A stretch of 34,318 bases of DNA from Rhodospirillaceae bacterium. GTDB lineage: Bacteria; Pseudomonadota; Alphaproteobacteria; UBA828. Where the stretch lies: contig JABIXB010000216.1 of NCBI GenBank assembly GCA_018666805.1, positions 1 through 34,318 on the forward strand, read 5' to 3'. The first letter of the stretch is position 1; each line of letters starts with the position of its first letter. Positions 1 through 8,159 of the stretch are shown here, piece after piece. The position numbers were made by a program, and so were the translations under genes. Below the pieces are notes generated by a model. That model searched no databases, was not told where the DNA came from, and saw nothing but the letters and a program-made list of their open reading frames with translations.

Positions 1-288
1 ACCGCTGCCGCAGCTTCTGATGGCAACGGAAATAGCAGCGGCGATGGTAATGGTAACGGAAACGGAAACGGAAACGGAAATTCAGGCGGTTCAGGTGGCT
101 CCGGCGGTTCTGGTGGTTCTGGTGGTTCTGGTGGCTCCGGCGGTTCGGGTGGTTCGGGCGGCTCCGGTTCCGGCGGCTCCGGCGGCTCCGGTGGCTCCGG
201 TTCAGGTGGCTCCGGTGGTTCTGGCGGCTCGGGTGGCGCCAGCGGTGGTAATGGCGGCGGCAACGCCGGTGGTAATGGCGCCGGGTAA
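1..288 (+). CDS. C-terminal tail of a Gly/Ser-repeat protein (5' end outside window)
   Basis: Reading frame 1 is open from the first base to a TAA at 286-288. It encodes only low-complexity sequence: a Gly-Asn alternation (about bases 40-80), then many GGS units with a few GS interruptions, then a Gly/Asn/Ala end. There is no catalytic or membrane segment in the visible part, so no function can be assigned. The third codon positions vary within the GGS units (tcc, tct, tcg, tca), which points to selection on the peptide rather than a fresh DNA-level expansion. The next gene encodes a CHASE2 sensor. In many Proteobacteria CHASE2 proteins lie next to FecR-domain proteins, so the missing N-terminal part could be of that kind; this is inference only. 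Confidence 0.75.
   Translation, partial: TAAAASDGNGNSSGDGNGNGNGNGNGNSGGSGGSGGSGGSGGSGGSGGSGGSGGSGSGGSGGSGGSGSGGSGGSGGSGGASGGNGGGNAGGNGAG
78..240 (+). repeat. GGS-coding low-complexity repeat
   Basis: A run of 9-bp units of the form ggy-ggn-tcn codes for repeated Gly-Gly-Ser at the C-terminus of the truncated first gene. Units are imperfect at synonymous positions. It behaves as a flexible linker or tail and is not a CRISPR or intergenic repeat. Confidence 0.8.
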
Positions 289-360
289 ATTATGTGGGCT
301 CTATTCCACTTGTTTATCGCCTATGCCGGTGAGGCACGGGTTAATGAAGAGGGGCGGGCA

Positions 361-2637
361 GTGAGATTGCCCAGTGCGCTTGCGTCGTTGCTGCGCAGGA
401 GGCTGCTGTTCGTCTGTCTTTTCGCCGCACTACTCGTGGCCTATGTCTTGGGCGGTTTGACCGGACTCGACAATCTTTTAACCTCTTCACGGTTTAAATT
501 GGCGCGCTCGGATGCCAGCCAAAATCTGGTGTTGGTTGAGATTGATTCGCGCAGTCTGGCGGCATTGGATGCCTGGCCGTGGCCGCGTTCCTACCATGCG
601 GCGCTGATCGAACGATTGACCGAGGCGGGCGCTGTTTCCGTTGCTCTCAATATTGATTTTAGCGCGCGTTCCTCCGCCGAAGAAGATGGCCAATTGGCGC
701 GCGCGCTGGCCAACACGCCAAGCAAGGTGGTCCTGCCCGTATTCCGCCAGATTTCATCACGCGCCGGGGGAGAGGACCACATTAGCCTGGTCGGCCCGAT
801 TACGTCGCTGCGGGAAAATGCGCTGCCCGGTTCCGTCAACGTTATCGCCGATTCCGATGGTGTCATTCGGCGCCACAACACGAAGGAAAGCTGGAACGAT
901 AATTCCGTCACCAGCATGGCGGCATTGTTGGCAAATATATCCCAAGAGGAAGGCGATATTTTCCAGGTCGATTACGGTATTCGGGCTGGCTCCATACCGG
1001 TCTATTCCTATGCCGATATCTATCTGGAGAAAATTGACCCGGCTTTATTGGCGGGAAAAACAGTGCTGATTGGCGCCAGCGCAGCCGAATTGGGCGCCCG
1101 CTTCACCGTTCCCTCTTATGGCACTGTACCGGGAACGATTGTTCATGCGTTGGCCTATGAATCTTTAGTCCAGGGGCGCATGTTGCAGCAATTGCCGACT
1201 GCCGCCGTGGCAGCCATCGGACTTATCCTGGCAATTGCCTTTTTTGCGCTATTCTCGGCAACCTCGTGGCGCCGTGGTGCGGGCATCTTGTTTGCGGCGC
1301 TTGCGCTTGTCTACTTTACCGCGCTTGGCGTTCAGGCTTGGTCTCCGACACTCATTGATGCCGGCTTTTGGATGCTCTGCCTCGTCGCCGCCTACCTCTC
1401 CGCGATCGCGCGTGGTATCGACCAACAAGCCTATCGGTTTTTTATTCAGGACATGGCGTTTCAGCACCGGCGCGAAATGATGGACGCCGTGTTGGATAAT
1501 AATTTCCACGGTATTGTTATTACCGACGCTGAGGGCCGGATTCAGTTTTTCAATAAGGCGGCAGCAATTTTATTTAATTGCGAACGTGAGCAGGTGCTTC
1601 GTCAGCCGTTCGAGCAAATCGTTCCGTGGATAAATTCACTGCAAACTGTCTCAGACGAGGAAGCCGGAAAAAATGACGGCATGCCTGCCGCCCAGCACCC
1701 GGTGGAAAATATATTCGTCGACAAGGATGGCGTTGCCACATCGCTCGAAGTGATCCTAAACGAATCTTCCCTGGGAATCGGAGTGAATGTTTCCGAGCGC
1801 CGTAAACGATCGCGCAAGATCAATATATACACATTCCGCAACATAGAGCCGCGCAAACGCCTCGAACTGGCACAAGAAAAAGCCCTCGATGAAGCCATAT
1901 CGGCGGGCCGCTCCAAGGCCGAGTTTCTCGCCATCATGAGCCATGAATTGCGTACACCACTCAACGCCATCATCGGCTTTTCCGATATTCTCAGAAACCA
2001 GATATTCGGCCCGATCGGCAGTCAACAATATCTCGAATACGCCAACGATATCCACCAAAGTGGCGCCGGCCTGTTAACGCTGATCAACGATATTCTCAAT
2101 GTATCCAGGGTAGAGGCGGGAAAATTTAGTATTGAAGATAGTGTCATTCGGCTTCCGGAGGTGCTTGCGCCCTGCCTGAATCTTCTGCGCGGCCTGGCGA
2201 CCGAAAAGTCGGTGCAATTGACGGCGGAAATACCAGACGGTCTTCCGCAATTGCGTGTCGACGAACGTCTACTCAAGCAAATGATGATCAATATTATTTC
2301 AAATGCGGTGAAATTTACCGAGGCGGGCGGTGAAATTCATGTTGGCGCTCATGTCGATGGGGCTGGCCGTTATCTCATTGAGACCACCGATAACGGCATT
2401 GGCATGGCGGAAGAAGATATTCCCAAGGCGTTGGAACCATTTCAACAGGCGGATGGCTCGCTCGACCGCAAATATGAAGGCAGCGGGCTCGGCCTTTATC
2501 TCGTATCCAAATTTGTCGGGCTGCATGGTGGCAGCGTGGAATTAGAAAGCGCCGTGGATGAGGGCATGATGGTGCGGCTGTGTTTCCCGCCGGAGCGCGT
2601 GGTCGCCAGCAAAAAGAGCTCCCACGCCACCAACTGA
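361..2637 (+). CDS. CHASE2-PAS membrane sensor histidine kinase
   Basis: About 758 residues. An N-terminal membrane helix (about 13-33) is followed by an extracytoplasmic CHASE2 domain (about 35-275, including the typical WPWPR motif). Three closely spaced membrane helices (about 279-350), a PAS segment (about 370-500), HisKA and HATPase_c follow. The phospho-accepting His is H528 in the SHELRTPLN motif. The N box (NAVKF), G1 (DNGIGM) and G2 (GSGLGL) boxes are intact, so an active kinase is expected. There is no receiver domain and no response-regulator gene next to it. Start choice: GTG at 361 has GAGGGG six bases upstream (349-354) and puts the first helix at the normal place. An in-frame ATG at 292 would add 23 residues but has no good ribosome site. 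The HisKA sequence resembles PleC/PdhS-type alphaproteobacterial kinases. The signal sensed is unknown. Confidence 0.93.
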   Translation: MRLPSALASLLRRRLLFVCLFAALLVAYVLGGLTGLDNLLTSSRFKLARSDASQNLVLVEIDSRSLAALDAWPWPRSYHAALIERLTEAGAVSVALNIDFSARSSAEEDGQLARALANTPSKVVLPVFRQISSRAGGEDHISLVGPITSLRENALPGSVNVIADSDGVIRRHNTKESWNDNSVTSMAALLANISQEEGDIFQVDYGIRAGSIPVYSYADIYLEKIDPALLAGKTVLIGASAAELGARFTVPSYGTVPGTIVHALAYESLVQGRMLQQLPTAAVAAIGLILAIAFFALFSATSWRRGAGILFAALALVYFTALGVQAWSPTLIDAGFWMLCLVAAYLSAIARGIDQQAYRFFIQDMAFQHRREMMDAVLDNNFHGIVITDAEGRIQFFNKAAAILFNCEREQVLRQPFEQIVPWINSLQTVSDEEAGKNDGMPAAQHPVENIFVDKDGVATSLEVILNESSLGIGVNVSERRKRSRKINIYTFRNIEPRKRLELAQEKALDEAISAGRSKAEFLAIMSHELRTPLNAIIGFSDILRNQIFGPIGSQQYLEYANDIHQSGAGLLTLINDILNVSRVEAGKFSIEDSVIRLPEVLAPCLNLLRGLATEKSVQLTAEIPDGLPQLRVDERLLKQMMINIISNAVKFTEAGGEIHVGAHVDGAGRYLIETTDNGIGMAEEDIPKALEPFQQADGSLDRKYEGSGLGLYLVSKFVGLHGGSVELESAVDEGMMVRLCFPPERVVASKKSSHATN

Positions 2638-2763
2638 CATTTGACGCGGAGCAGGGTTCAGATTCGCCAGCGACACTGTATGGTATAACAGGTAGACCAT
2701 TGCTATACTCGTCCAGTCGACAGCCAAAAAAAACACATAAGCGTCGATTGGGAGAATGCCACG
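2638..2763 (+). promoter_or_regulatory. Likely promoter/leader of the 2764-14349 gene run
   Basis: This 126-bp gap precedes the first gene of the long plus-strand run. It holds a possible -10 hexamer TATACT at 2704-2709, but no convincing -35 at the right spacing. A ribosome site GGGAG at 2750-2754 lies nine bases before the ATG. An A-rich stretch lies at about 2726-2735. No clear operator palindrome is visible. Promoter assignment rests mainly on position. Confidence 0.3.
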
Positions 2764-4740
2764 ATGGTTGCGTCGCCGAGCAGAGCAATCAAATTATTTG
2801 GCACCGAGGAGCCGAGGCCCGAAACCCGGACCCTCCGTGCGGGTGCCTTATCTGTTGAATATGAAGCAGGCAAAGTGCGCTATGTCAGTATCGACGGGCA
2901 TGAGGCAATTCGTGGCATTGCCTTTGTCGTGCGCGGCCCCGGCTGGGAAACATTTCACCCCGAGATATCCAATCTCCAGATAGAAGAGCGGGGCGACGCA
3001 TTCAGCGTCTCCTATGATGGTGAAATTAACGAGGCCGTCGGCTCGATTTTTTTCCACGCGAAAATCGAAGGCTCGGGCAAAGGCGGCCTCACCTTCTCGG
3101 TAGTGGCGCGTGTTGCCGAGGATTTCAATACCGGCAGAACCGGCTTCGTCATTCTGCATCCGGTCGAGGGCGTGGCCGGACAGCCGTGCACGATATTGCA
3201 TGTCGACGGCTCAAGTGACGAGACGGTATTCCCTGAGCATATCATGCCGCTGCAACCGTTTTTCGATATTCGCGCCATGAGCCATGAAGTGACTCCGGGC
3301 TTGCGTGCGACGTGCCGCATGGAAGGCGAGCATGCCTGGGAGTGTGAGGATCAGCGCAATTGGACGGACGCATCCTACAAGACCTATTACCGCCCGCTGT
3401 CGCTGCCCTTTCCCTATACCATCGAGGGCGACAGCGAGATTGTTCAGTCGGTCGCGGTGACATTCGACGGTGCGCCAAGCGCCTCTTCCGTTGGCGCCAC
3501 GGATGGCGTCAATATTTCACTTGGCGACGCGAGCGGCACGGAGATGCCGCGCATCGGTATTGGCGTGCCGGCGCATCTCGGGCGCGCGAGTGTGGCGGCG
3601 CTCGACCTGCTGCGCAATGTCGGCCCGCAATTGTTGATCTGCGAATATAGCGAAAATCAAGCCAAAGAGGATTTGGCCGCCTGTCAGGAATTGGCCGAGG
3701 CATTGAACGCGGAGCTGATGGTTGAGATCGTGGCGCCGTGCGAGCGCGCATTGGATATGGAAATGAAAGATGCCGCTGATGCCATTGCGGCGGCCGGCGT
3801 TAAGCCGGATTCGGTGATCGTCGCGCAGTCGCGGCTGATGGATTTTACCCTCGAGACCCTGGAAGCGATGGGCGTCCCGAGTTTTGAGGAAACTCACGCC
3901 GCGGCACGCAAGGCCTTTCCTGGCATCGCGCTTGGCGGCGGCGTGTTGACGAATTTCACCGAAATGAATCGTAATCACCCGACGCCCGATCTGTTTGATT
4001 TCATCTCGCACTTAACCTCCGCCGTGGTTCACGAGGTTGATGACCGCTCGGTGATGGAGACTTTGCAGTCGCTGCCGTCGATTATCGGCTCGGTGCGCGC
4101 CATGGCCGGTGGCAAACCCTATCGCGTTGGGCCGAGCGCCATCGGTATGCGCTACAACCCTTACGGCCCAAGCACGCACGACAATAAAAATAACGCCCGC
4201 ATGGCGTTTAACCAGCAGGATCCGCGTCACCGCGCCTTGTCCGGCGCGGCCTTTACCCTCGGCTATGTGGCGCGCATGGCCGCCGGCGGGGTGGAGGCGG
4301 TGAGCCTCGGCACTGCGGTCGGCGAGCTCGGACTTGCCTACCGCAAAATGGATCATGCGCAGCCCTGGTATGATGAGGCCAAGGCTGAAGAAGAAGGCTG
4401 GGTGTTTCCGCTCTACCATATTGTTGCCGCCATGTCGGGCGCGACAGGCGCCGAGGTGATCAATGTGGAGAGCTCGGCGCCGGACAAGGTCTTGGCGCTG
4501 TCCTACAAATCAGCAACGGGCCAACTATTGTGGCTGGCCAATTTGACGCCGGAGCCTGAGCGCGTATCGGTAAGCGGCCTGCCGGCCGGTGAAGCGCTTA
4601 TCGGGCGTCTCGATGAAGAAAATTTTGTCACCGCCGTTACCCGGCCCGCCGATTTTGCCGCCGATAGCGGCCCTTCGGGCGATACCGCCGCGTTTGAACT
4701 TGGGCCCTATGCGGTGGTGCGTATCGAGCTGGCAACATAA
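2764..4740 (+). CDS. D-apionate lactonase-like protein (ApnL family)
   Basis: 658 residues. The sequence resembles the three-part D-apionate lactonase family: an N-terminal beta-rich domain (about 20-240), a TIM-barrel-like middle (about 255-550) and a small C-terminal beta domain (about 560-658). The most telling stretch is around residues 195-220, with DQRNWTDASYKTYYRPL, together with GFVILHP and FPEHIMPLQPFFDIRA, all of which I recall from ApnL proteins. Known ApnL hydrolyses D-apionolactone to D-apionate during apiose catabolism. The partner enzymes of that route (ApnO, RuBisCO-like or kinase steps) are not in this window, so the natural lactone may differ. No signal peptide is seen. It heads a close-packed gene run, and its stop overlaps the next start (TAATG). 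The function is inferred from remembered family patterns, not from a search. Confidence 0.6.
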   Translation: MVASPSRAIKLFGTEEPRPETRTLRAGALSVEYEAGKVRYVSIDGHEAIRGIAFVVRGPGWETFHPEISNLQIEERGDAFSVSYDGEINEAVGSIFFHAKIEGSGKGGLTFSVVARVAEDFNTGRTGFVILHPVEGVAGQPCTILHVDGSSDETVFPEHIMPLQPFFDIRAMSHEVTPGLRATCRMEGEHAWECEDQRNWTDASYKTYYRPLSLPFPYTIEGDSEIVQSVAVTFDGAPSASSVGATDGVNISLGDASGTEMPRIGIGVPAHLGRASVAALDLLRNVGPQLLICEYSENQAKEDLAACQELAEALNAELMVEIVAPCERALDMEMKDAADAIAAAGVKPDSVIVAQSRLMDFTLETLEAMGVPSFEETHAAARKAFPGIALGGGVLTNFTEMNRNHPTPDLFDFISHLTSAVVHEVDDRSVMETLQSLPSIIGSVRAMAGGKPYRVGPSAIGMRYNPYGPSTHDNKNNARMAFNQQDPRHRALSGAAFTLGYVARMAAGGVEAVSLGTAVGELGLAYRKMDHAQPWYDEAKAEEEGWVFPLYHIVAAMSGATGAEVINVESSAPDKVLALSYKSATGQLLWLANLTPEPERVSVSGLPAGEALIGRLDEENFVTAVTRPADFAADSGPSGDTAAFELGPYAVVRIELAT

Positions 4741-5039
4741 TGAGCCGTTTCGCCATCATCGTGGAGTTCGAGCTTCTGGAAGGCGGCTTTGACATCTTTC
4801 ATCAGGAGGTTTTGAAAAACGGCGAGGCGTCGAAGCGGGAAGAGCCGGGCTGCCAGTGTTTTGACGTCCTGGTGCCCAACAAGGAAGAAAACCGCATCAC
4901 GCTCTACGAGGTGTATGACGATGAAGGCGCTTTCCAGGTGCATTTGGAAAGCCGCCATTTTAAGGATTTCAGCGACCGGGTAAGCGGTCTGGTAACGGAC
5001 CGCAAGCTAACGCGATTTCGCGTTAGCAACGACGGTTAG
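4740..5039 (+). CDS. ABM-domain (YgiN-like) putative quinol monooxygenase
   Basis: A 99-residue protein of the dimeric ferredoxin-like ABM (antibiotic biosynthesis monooxygenase) fold. Diagnostic features are the opening strand (FAIIVEFEL), EPGCQCFDVLV in the second strand, ITLYEVYDDEGAF, and the following H-x-x-S-x-H-F-K-x-F helix. Family members are small cofactor-free oxygenases, dehydratases or sugar-acid mutarotase-like proteins, so the reaction is uncertain. The start ATG overlaps the stop of the lactonase-like gene by one base, implying translational coupling and a shared pathway. Length is normal for the family. Confidence 0.85.
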   Translation: MSRFAIIVEFELLEGGFDIFHQEVLKNGEASKREEPGCQCFDVLVPNKEENRITLYEVYDDEGAFQVHLESRHFKDFSDRVSGLVTDRKLTRFRVSNDG

Positions 5040-5072
5040 GGGAATATTCAAGCTAACTCAGAAGGAAAAATC

Positions 5073-5873
5073 ATGGTCGATTCAACATTGCGAAACATGA
5101 CTAAACATAGCCGCCTGAAGGTCGGAACCTTCATGGTCGAATTCAACACGCCAGGAATCGGGCAAATTCTCAAAGCCGCCGGCTGCGAATATGTGCTCGT
5201 CGATATGGAGCATAGCGGTTTCAGCATCAGCGACGTCAAACAGATCCTGCGCTATATGCAGGCAGCCGACATGCCGGTGATCGTGCGCCCGCCGTCGAAG
5301 GAATATCATCATGCGGCGCGGGTGCTCGATATGGGCGCGGGCGCGCTTATGTTTCCAATGGTGGGCTCGCCCGAGGAGGTGAAACAGCTTCTCGACTATA
5401 TGAAATACCCGCCCCAGGGAAAGCGCGGCGTCGCCTTGCAAATCACCCACGACCGCTTCACCGGCGGGCCGGTGATGAAAAAACTGCGCGACGCCAATCG
5501 CAACACGGCTTTTTGCGCCCTGATCGAAACGCTTGAGGGCGTCGAGAATGCCGACGCCATCGCATCAATGAAAGATGTAGACCTGATGTGGATTGGCCAT
5601 TTCGACTTGAGCGCCGATATGGGCATTGCCGGCCAGTTCGATCATCCGAAATTCAAAGCGGCCATTCGTAAAATTGTGGCGGCGTGTAAAAAGCACGACA
5701 AGTCGCTCGGTCGGCTGGTGCCGGAAGCCAAGGTTGGCGGTGCATTGTTCAAGCAGGGTTTTGACTTTATCTGCCACTCGAGCGATGTCTGGATGATGCA
5801 AACCACCATGCAGGCCGGTGCGGAAAAACTGCGCGCCACTTGCAAGGGCGGCCGCAAGCGGAAAGGGCGCTAG
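5073..5873 (+). CDS. HpcH/HpaI-family class II aldolase
   Basis: 266 residues, normal length for HpaI-type metal-dependent pyruvate aldolases (TIM barrel, cytoplasmic). Visible family motifs are VDMEHSGF with the catalytic-base His (H47), a metal-binding Glu E152 in ALIETLEGVEN, and the metal Asp D178 in GHFDLSAD, where relatives usually have GPxDLS. PPQGKRG matches the usual PPxGxRG loop. These enzymes reversibly cleave 4-hydroxy-2-oxo acids to pyruvate (or a related keto acid) plus an aldehyde. The gene lies 33 bp after the ABM gene with AGAAGGA as ribosome site, and two bases before a hydroxyacid dehydrogenase that could process a product. The exact substrate cannot be told. Confidence 0.9.
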   Translation: MVDSTLRNMTKHSRLKVGTFMVEFNTPGIGQILKAAGCEYVLVDMEHSGFSISDVKQILRYMQAADMPVIVRPPSKEYHHAARVLDMGAGALMFPMVGSPEEVKQLLDYMKYPPQGKRGVALQITHDRFTGGPVMKKLRDANRNTAFCALIETLEGVENADAIASMKDVDLMWIGHFDLSADMGIAGQFDHPKFKAAIRKIVAACKKHDKSLGRLVPEAKVGGALFKQGFDFICHSSDVWMMQTTMQAGAEKLRATCKGGRKRKGR

Positions 5874-5875
5874 CC

Positions 5876-6889
5876 ATGGCGGAGACATTTCGTGTCGCGG
5901 TAAGCAGCGATTTCATCAAGCCGGACGGCTCGCCCGCCTTTCCCATGTTCGATATGAGCCCGCTCGACGCCAAGGCAAATCTTGAGTGGAATTATCTCGA
6001 GAGCCGGGACGGCCCGGTTTCAGCCGAGGAATTGGCCGGTAATGACGCTTTAATCTTGCTCGGCCAACGTTTCGACCGCGAAAGCATTCCGTCGGATGGC
6101 CGGCTTGCCCATGTCGCCCGCTTTGGCGTTGGCTATGATACCGTCGATGTTACGGCTTGCCGGGAAAATGGTGTTGCCGTCACGATTACGCCCGATGGTG
6201 TGCGCCGCCCGGTCGCGGTATCGATCATTGCCCTGATGCTTGGCGTGACCGGCAAGATGCTGATCAAGGACAAGCTAACGCGCCAAGGCCCCGAAGGCTT
6301 CGCCCAGAAGATCAATCATATGGGCGTTGGGTTGGTCGGTAAGGTGTTGGGCTCGGTCGGCATCGGCAATATCGGCGCCGAGATGTTCCGCCTCGCCATG
6401 CCGTTTGATATGAAGTTCATGGCGCATGATCCTTACGCCGATAAGGCCGTTGCCAAAGAGCTTGGCGTGGAGCTGGTCGATCTCGAAACACTGGCGCGGG
6501 AATCCGATGTTCTCACGGTGAATTGCCCCTATAACGACGAAACCTACCAAATCGTCAGTGCCGATTGCATTGCCATGATGAAGCCGACCGCGTTTCTGAT
6601 TAACACCTCGCGCGGCCCCACCGTCGACCAAAAGGCGCTGACCAAAGCGTTGCAGGAAGACAAAATCGCCGGTGCCGGTCTCGATGTTTTCGATCCGGAG
6701 CCACCCGAAGCGAACGATCCCATTCTCCAGCTTGAGAACGTCATTCTCAGCCCGCATGGCCTGTGCTGGACGGCGGAGTGTTTTGCCGGTATCGGCCAGG
6801 CCGATATCGATGCGGTGTTCGCCACCATGGTGGGCCAGGAGCCGCGCGGCATTGTCGACCGGGGCATATTGGAGAACGCCGATTGGTAA
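5876..6889 (+). CDS. D-isomer-specific 2-hydroxyacid dehydrogenase
   Basis: 337 residues. NAD(P)-dependent oxidoreductase of the D-2-hydroxyacid dehydrogenase family, interconverting 2-oxo acids and D-2-hydroxy acids in the cytoplasm. The Rossmann fingerprint GSVGIGNIG lies near residue 160. The catalytic triad is present: R246 (NTSRGP), E275 (DPEPPE) and H294 (SPHGLCW). The ATG at 5876 lies two bases after the stop of the aldolase and has GGAAAGGG upstream (about 5860-5867). An in-frame TTG at 5840 would overlap the aldolase gene and add a poor N-terminus, so I reject it. Being coupled to the aldolase suggests it reduces or oxidises a hydroxy/keto acid in the same route. Confidence 0.9.
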   Translation: MAETFRVAVSSDFIKPDGSPAFPMFDMSPLDAKANLEWNYLESRDGPVSAEELAGNDALILLGQRFDRESIPSDGRLAHVARFGVGYDTVDVTACRENGVAVTITPDGVRRPVAVSIIALMLGVTGKMLIKDKLTRQGPEGFAQKINHMGVGLVGKVLGSVGIGNIGAEMFRLAMPFDMKFMAHDPYADKAVAKELGVELVDLETLARESDVLTVNCPYNDETYQIVSADCIAMMKPTAFLINTSRGPTVDQKALTKALQEDKIAGAGLDVFDPEPPEANDPILQLENVILSPHGLCWTAECFAGIGQADIDAVFATMVGQEPRGIVDRGILENADW

Positions 6890-6986
6890 GGAAAGATGGC
6901 TGCGTTAAAAGGCCGCTTCGGCACTTAATACGGTTGCGGCGCGGGCTATTCCCGCACATTCTAGGGCGGTATTTTAGGAAATAACC
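6890..6986 (+). other. Short intergenic gap with small hairpin
   Basis: 97 bp between two same-strand genes. A GCGGG/CCCGC hairpin with a five-base loop lies at about 6940-6955 but has no following T-run, so it is a weak terminator at best. AGGAA at 6976-6980 serves the downstream GTG start. This is the largest gap in the 2764-14349 run and the only place where the run might be split into two transcripts. Confidence 0.35.
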
Positions 6987-8159
6987 GTGCCGCATCCGAA
7001 CGCCGATAATCTCCGTTTTCCGCCGCCGCGCCTGCCGCCGGAGGTCGCGGCTCTACGCGCCGAGGTGCGCGCTTTCCTGGCTGAATCCTTTAGCAATGAG
7101 GCGTGGCCGCGCAATAGCGATTTCGGCGCCGGCTTTTCCCCCGATTTCACCCGCAAGATAGCCGCAAAAGGCTGGGTTGGCATGACCTGGCCAAAAAAAT
7201 ATGGCGGCCAGGAGCGCTCCATGCTGGAGCGCTATGTCGTCACCGAGGAATTGCTCGCGGCGGGCGCGCCGGTCTTTGCCCATTGGATTGCCGACCGGCA
7301 AAGCGGCCCGCTGCTGCTGCGCTTCGGCAGCGAGGCGCAGCGCGAAACCGTGCTGCCGCGTATCACCGCCGGCGAATGTTTTTTCTCGATTGGCATGAGC
7401 GAGCCTGATTCGGGCTCGGACCTGGCGTCGGTGCGCACCCGCGCCGAGCGCACATCCCAGGGCTGGCGCTTGAACGGCGCCAAGGTGTGGACCAGCAATG
7501 CGCACCATAATCACTTCATGATCACGCTCTGCCGCACCGGTGATGCCGGCGAAGACCGCCATGGCGGCCTCAGCCAGTTTCTCATCGACCTTAAGAATGA
7601 TGGCGTCGCGATCAACCCGATCATCAACATGTTGGGCGGGCATGAATTCAACGAAGTGGTGTTTGACGATGTCGAAATTCCTGCCGACCGGCTGATCGGC
7701 GGCGAGGGCGATGGCTGGCGCCAGGTCACGAGCGAACTCGCCTATGAGCGCAGCGGTCCTGAGCGCTTTCTCAGCAATTTCCACGTTTTCCGCGCCCTCG
7801 TCGATGAAGTTGGCCCTTCGCCAGACGCGCGCCAGGCGGAGGGGTTGGGCCGTCTCGCCAGCCGTCTTTGGACATTGCGCCGCATGTCGCTTTCCGTCGC
7901 CGCCATGCTCGGAGCGGGTGATGCGCCCGATGTCGAAGCGGCGATCGTCAAGGATCTCGGCAACCGCTTCGAGCGCGAGGTGGTTGAGACGGCGCGCATG
8001 ATCCTGCCGCTGCAGCCTTCCGGCCTGGCAGGCGCCAATCAGAATGATTTCGCCGCCACCATGGCCGAGGCAATCCTGCGCCTGCCATCCTTTACCTTGC
8101 GCGGCGGTACGACGGAGATTATGCGCTCGATCATCGCGCGCGGGTTGGGCCTCAGATGA
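6987..8159 (+). CDS. Acyl-CoA dehydrogenase, FadE-type large chain
   Basis: 390 residues, full-length acyl-CoA dehydrogenase fold with N-terminal helical domain, beta domain and C-terminal helical domain. Motifs include GWVGMTWPKKYGG, the FAD/substrate motif MSEPDSGSDLA, KVWTSNA and the C-terminal RGGTTEIMRSIIARGLG. At the position of the usual C-terminal catalytic Glu (Y-E-G-T in MCAD) this protein has R-G-G-T. A Glu in AYERSG on the helix used by IVD-type enzymes could be the base instead. It is followed, with an ATGA overlap, by a shorter acyl-CoA dehydrogenase. Such pairs often form alpha2beta2 enzymes, as in mycobacterial ChsE complexes. Start is GTG with AGGAA six bases upstream. It probably oxidises a branched or bulky acyl-CoA; the substrate is unknown. 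Confidence 0.9.
   Translation: MPHPNADNLRFPPPRLPPEVAALRAEVRAFLAESFSNEAWPRNSDFGAGFSPDFTRKIAAKGWVGMTWPKKYGGQERSMLERYVVTEELLAAGAPVFAHWIADRQSGPLLLRFGSEAQRETVLPRITAGECFFSIGMSEPDSGSDLASVRTRAERTSQGWRLNGAKVWTSNAHHNHFMITLCRTGDAGEDRHGGLSQFLIDLKNDGVAINPIINMLGGHEFNEVVFDDVEIPADRLIGGEGDGWRQVTSELAYERSGPERFLSNFHVFRALVDEVGPSPDARQAEGLGRLASRLWTLRRMSLSVAAMLGAGDAPDVEAAIVKDLGNRFEREVVETARMILPLQPSGLAGANQNDFAATMAEAILRLPSFTLRGGTTEIMRSIIARGLGLR

Noticed and set aside
60-288. Possible CRISPR-like or satellite array from repeated 9-bp units
   Set aside because: Units are coding GGS triplets with synonymous variation, with no spacers and no cas genes.
20-364. Val/Ala/Pro-rich 114-residue reading frame at the start of the window
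   Set aside because: It is the out-of-frame reading of the GGS-coding repeat; frame 1 is the natural Gly/Ser tail and ends properly before the kinase gene.
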